Shown here: positions 61,542 to 64,000 of the stretch, in pieces
How positions within the stretch are numbered: the stretch's first letter is position 1
Layout of the letters: every line of letters begins with the position of its first letter
Program-made: the position numbers and the translations under genes
NCBI GenBank assembly: GCA_002389765.1
Contig: DGQM01000014.1
Span: 21,126 to 85,125 of the forward strand
DNA length: 64,000 nt
Direction of reading: 5' to 3'
DNA from: Bacteroidetes bacterium UBA4414
GTDB taxonomy: Bacteria; Bacteroidota; Bacteroidia; Chitinophagales; Chitinophagaceae
Notes under the pieces: model-generated
Seen by the model: the letters and a program-made list of their open reading frames with translations, nothing else
What the model was told of the DNA's origin: nothing
Database searches by the model: none

Positions 61542-62279
61542 ATGAAATTATCGGTTGTAATACCAGCGTATAACGAACAGGAATCGCTCCCCGAATCGCT
61601 GCCCCAGATATATGCAAAGCTGAAAGCCGAGCATATAGATCATGAGATTGTTGTTGTAAACGACAATTCGAAAGATGGCACGCTGCAGGTTTTGGAGAAT
61701 CTCAGTAAAGAGATTCCGACACTTGTGCACTATACCAACAAAGGGCCAAACGGTTTTGGTTATGCTATACGCTATGGCTTGGAGCGCTTCAGTGGAGACT
61801 GCGTAGCTATTATGATGGCAGACATGTCGGACTCTCCAGATGATCTTGTTGCATTTTATCGCAAGATGGTAGAATCGGATAGCGACTGCGTATTCGGTAG
61901 CAGGTTTATGAAAGGTGGTAAGGTAATAGATTACCCAAGGCACAAACTGTTCCTGAACAGGATGGTGAATAATGCCACACGCATTATCTTCCGTATACCT
62001 TACAACGATTTTACCAATGCCTTCAAACTATATAAGAAAGAGACCATAAAAGGTGTAGCGCCTATTATGTCTCCGCACTTCAACCTGACACTTGAGTTGT
62101 CGTTGAAGGCAGTAATACGTGGTTATTCATTCACGGTATTGCCCAATAGCTGGACAAACAGAAAGTACGGAAAATCGAACCTGAAGATTAAGGAGATGGG
62201 TAGCCGATACTTCTTTATATTTCTTTACTGTCTTATCGAAAAATTCTTCTCTAGAGGAGATTATCATAAAAAAGCCTGA
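61542..62279 (+). CDS. Glycosyltransferase family 2 (polyprenyl-phosphate sugar synthase-like)
   Basis: The 245-residue GT2 has SVVIPAYNEQESLPE, VVVNDNSKDGT (first metal Asp region), MMADMSDSPDDL (DxD-like), and SRFMKGGKVIDYPRH, as in dolichol-phosphate mannose synthases. It has no C-terminal membrane helices. It would load a sugar onto polyprenyl phosphate for the neighbouring GT-C-type protein. It ends KKA, coded within a palindromic terminator. Confidence 0.9.
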   Translation: MKLSVVIPAYNEQESLPESLPQIYAKLKAEHIDHEIVVVNDNSKDGTLQVLENLSKEIPTLVHYTNKGPNGFGYAIRYGLERFSGDCVAIMMADMSDSPDDLVAFYRKMVESDSDCVFGSRFMKGGKVIDYPRHKLFLNRMVNNATRIIFRIPYNDFTNAFKLYKKETIKGVAPIMSPHFNLTLELSLKAVIRGYSFTVLPNSWTNRKYGKSNLKIKEMGSRYFFIFLYCLIEKFFSRGDYHKKA

Positions 62280-62297
62280 CAATTGTCAGGCTTTTTT
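62268..62297. terminator. Palindromic bidirectional terminator holding both stop codons
   Basis: AAAAAAGCCTGACAA and its complement form a perfect 30-bp palindrome. The plus-strand GT2 stop (TGA, 62277-62279) and the minus-strand antiporter stop (TGA, 62286-62288) lie symmetrically within it, so both proteins end with KKA. Confidence 0.9.
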
Positions 62298-63515
62298 ATT
62301 GTATGCTTTATCCAGTAGGTTTAGTAAAGGGCTCGTCATAAAGGTGGTGACTAATGCCATTATCACCATCATTGTAAATATCTCTTGCGATAGTATGTTG
62401 AGGTCGTAGCCTATGTTCAGGATTACAAGTTCCATTAAGCCTCGTGTATTCATCAATGCACCGATGGAAAGACTATTATAGTTGTTTTCGCCAGTAAGTT
62501 TTGCAGCTAATGCACTGCCGCCCAGTTTGCCCAATACAGCCACAAAGATGATGAGCAATGTTACTGCCCAAAGAGTAGGTGTATTTACCGCATTGATGTG
62601 TGTACGCAAACCCGTGATAACAAAGAACAGTGGTAGCAAAAGAATTAAGGCTACATCTTCAACCTTATCTGTAACTATTTGCCTAAAGTGCCATTGCTGT
62701 GGCATGATAACACCAGCCATAAATGCACCAAACAATGCGTGTACGCCAATTAGTTCTGTGCATAGAGAGCTGAGCAGCATTACTATAAATATGATGGCAA
62801 CAGTTGATTGTTTGACAAAACTGTTTTCCTGTGCTTTGGCCAGTTTGTTCATCAGTGGGCGAACGATAAATACCATCCCCAACATGTAGGCGACTGTTGC
62901 CAGCAAGGTATATACAGAGCCTGAGAAAGAGTGAGCTTTAATAATAGCTATAACAAATGCCAGTGCAACCCATCCTGTAACGTCGTTAAGTGCAGCACTA
63001 GTCATAGCAATAGCTTCAATGCGCTTATCGCGTAGTGCGCGTTCTCTGATGATGCGCGCTAATACCGGAAATGCTGTAATGCTCATGGCAATACCCATAA
63101 ACAATGCAAAAGCATAAAACGGTACGTCTTTTGGTGCATAATAATCGTGCAGGAAGTAAGCCAGGCATACACCCAATGAAAATGGTATGACGATACTGGC
63201 ATTGCTGATAGTAACAGCTGTTCGTGCTTTTGTTCGCAGTATATCCAAATCCAGTTCCATGCCTACAACAAACATGAAGAGTATCAAACCTATCTGGCTG
63301 AGGATACGCATCGTATCCAGTGAACCGGGAGGGAATATTGCTTGCAGATATACCGGAAATATCGAGCCAAGTATAGAAGGCCCTAGAAATATACCTGCAA
63401 GTATTTCGCCCATCACGGTTGGTTGGCCCATTTTTTTGAAAAAGTAGCCAAATACCCGAGATGTAATGATTATTATAATGAGCTGTATGAGAAACGCGCT
63501 CAGATGTTGCGTCAT
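62286..63515 (-). CDS. CPA2-type cation:proton antiporter
   Basis: The 409-residue protein has about twelve helices of the Na+/H+ exchanger fold, with GQPTVMGEILAGIFLGPSILG, FMFVVGMELDLDILR, and the helix-5-like SAALNDVTGWVALAF with the carboxylate site. No cytoplasmic RCK or TrkA domain follows, so it is a short Kef-type form. It may exchange Na+ or K+ for H+. It shares its 3' terminator with the GT2 gene. Confidence 0.93.
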   Translation of the reverse strand: MTQHLSAFLIQLIIIIITSRVFGYFFKKMGQPTVMGEILAGIFLGPSILGSIFPVYLQAIFPPGSLDTMRILSQIGLILFMFVVGMELDLDILRTKARTAVTISNASIVIPFSLGVCLAYFLHDYYAPKDVPFYAFALFMGIAMSITAFPVLARIIRERALRDKRIEAIAMTSAALNDVTGWVALAFVIAIIKAHSFSGSVYTLLATVAYMLGMVFIVRPLMNKLAKAQENSFVKQSTVAIIFIVMLLSSLCTELIGVHALFGAFMAGVIMPQQWHFRQIVTDKVEDVALILLLPLFFVITGLRTHINAVNTPTLWAVTLLIIFVAVLGKLGGSALAAKLTGENNYNSLSIGALMNTRGLMELVILNIGYDLNILSQEIFTMMVIMALVTTFMTSPLLNLLDKAYNKKA

Positions 63516-63584
63516 TGCTGTTTGATAATTTGGGTATGCTTATAAAATTATTTCACAGGGTGTAAGCCTAAAAATAATAAAAAA

Positions 63585-64000
63585 CTATTTGCCAAAACGA
63601 GGATGGAACTTTTCCAGCGTCTGTCGCAGGTAGGTTCTGTCGAGATGCGTATATATTTCTGTTGTTGTAATGCTTTTGTGCCCCATCATTTCTTGCACGG
63701 CCCGCAGGTCGGCACCTGCCTCTACCAGATGGGTGGCAAATGAATGGCGTAGTGTGTGGGGGTGGATATTTTTTTTAATGCCGCTTTTCAGCGTTAGGTC
63801 TTTAAGTATCAGAAATACCATAACACGCGATAAGGCACTGCCTCTGCGGTTCAGGAATACAATGTCTTCGTTACCCTGCTTGATGTTTACAAAACTGCGT
63901 ACATGGTCTTTGTACAGCTTTATTTGTTTCACAGCGGTTTCTCCAATAGGTACCAGCCTTTCCTTGTTTCCTTTACCTATCACACGTATAAAGCCTACAT
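63585..64000 (-). CDS. xerD: Tyrosine recombinase (XerC/XerD-type), 5' end outside window
   Basis: The frame is open to the window end at 64000, so the N-terminal domain and first catalytic Arg are missing. The visible part has FIRVIGKGNKERLVPIG, HPHTLRHSFATHLVEAG with the HxxR, MGHKSITTTEIYTH with the second His and the nucleophile Tyr, and ends at KFHPRFGK. These match XerD, which resolves chromosome dimers, although the fragment could belong to another site-specific recombinase. No dif-like site was identified. Confidence 0.88.
   Translation of the reverse strand, partial: VGFIRVIGKGNKERLVPIGETAVKQIKLYKDHVRSFVNIKQGNEDIVFLNRRGSALSRVMVFLILKDLTLKSGIKKNIHPHTLRHSFATHLVEAGADLRAVQEMMGHKSITTTEIYTHLDRTYLRQTLEKFHPRFGK

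Noticed and set aside
63585..64000. Integrase of a mobile element
   Set aside because: The visible half looks like XerD and is next to an ordinary antiporter gene, with no attachment site or element genes in view.
1..64000. CRISPR arrays, rRNA operons or tRNA genes
   Set aside because: No regularly spaced direct repeats of CRISPR size, no rRNA-like stretch and no cloverleaf sequence were recognised in the gaps between genes.

Overview
The window looks like a chromosomal stretch of a Bacteroidota bacterium, most likely of the Chitinophagaceae or a close relative. The supporting features are: promoter boxes of the Bacteroidota type (TTTG, 19-20 bp, TAnnTTTG; the clearest is at 40108-40138); few Shine-Dalgarno sites; a PorW/SprE-like type IX secretion protein; a DUF5686 protein with a carboxypeptidase-regulatory-like domain; M13, M32 and S9 peptidases; an Nramp-UspA fusion; and a CPA2 antiporter. 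Base composition looks even and moderate. I see no rRNA, tRNA, CRISPR array, phage or transposase gene. The first gene (fasciclin) and the last (XerC/D-type recombinase) are cut by the window ends.

Layout. 1-9420 (+): a fasciclin fragment, L-serine dehydratase, then a Kdo/8-amino-Kdo block: waaA, kdnA, kdnB, kdsA, a four-helix-bundle gene framed by inverted repeats, a transaldolase-CBS fusion, kdsC-like and kdsB. 9476-15415: secreted hydrolases (alpha/beta hydrolase, S9 peptidase, beta-lactamase-type serine hydrolase), a GldM-C-like secreted protein and small membrane proteins. 15438-18894 (-): dapB, a UbiA prenyltransferase, a DUF1573 protein and pepT. 18973-30217: marC, then minus-strand genes for a lipoprotein, two paralogous GT39-like glycosyltransferases, a VWA protein, M13 peptidase, SprT, two small AtpI/AtpZ-like proteins and a truncated M23-like membrane protein. 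30218-30713 is a gene-free regulatory gap. 30714-43527 (+): porW/sprE-like, rsh, M32 peptidase, rimM-trmD-rplS, a lipoprotein, phaC and an alpha/beta hydrolase. 43528-50758 (-): PPK2, a large unknown protein with a possible Cys/His dyad, glyA, a small membrane protein, CPBP and Nramp-Usp. 50901-62279 (+): blaI/blaR-M56, trpS, dNK, a frameshifted DUF5686 gene, and a sugar epimerase / GT-C-like / epimerase / GT2 surface-glycan cluster. 62286-64000 (-): antiporter and recombinase.

How the genes fit together. KdnB oxidises C8 of Kdo, KdnA transaminates it, KdsB makes the CMP-sugar and WaaA puts it on lipid A, so the operon probably makes 8-amino-Kdo lipopolysaccharide. No SIS-type arabinose-5-phosphate isomerase (KdsD) is present; instead a KdsD-like CBS pair is joined to a transaldolase-like barrel, the most unusual gene in the window. 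The 57-62 kb cluster and the GT39 pair suggest further surface glycosylation. PhaC and PPK2 lie close together and both concern storage polymers.

The most interesting non-genic structures are: a GTTGAnnn octamer array found after two unrelated stop codons, each followed by a terminator; inverted-repeat arms around the four-helix-bundle gene with a gene-free copy nearby; a relic of an S9 peptidase tail that differs only at synonymous sites; five TTGTTGCA words before porW; three palindromes before blaI; and a palindromic terminator that encodes the end of both convergent proteins. All calls are from reading the sequence; no database search was run.
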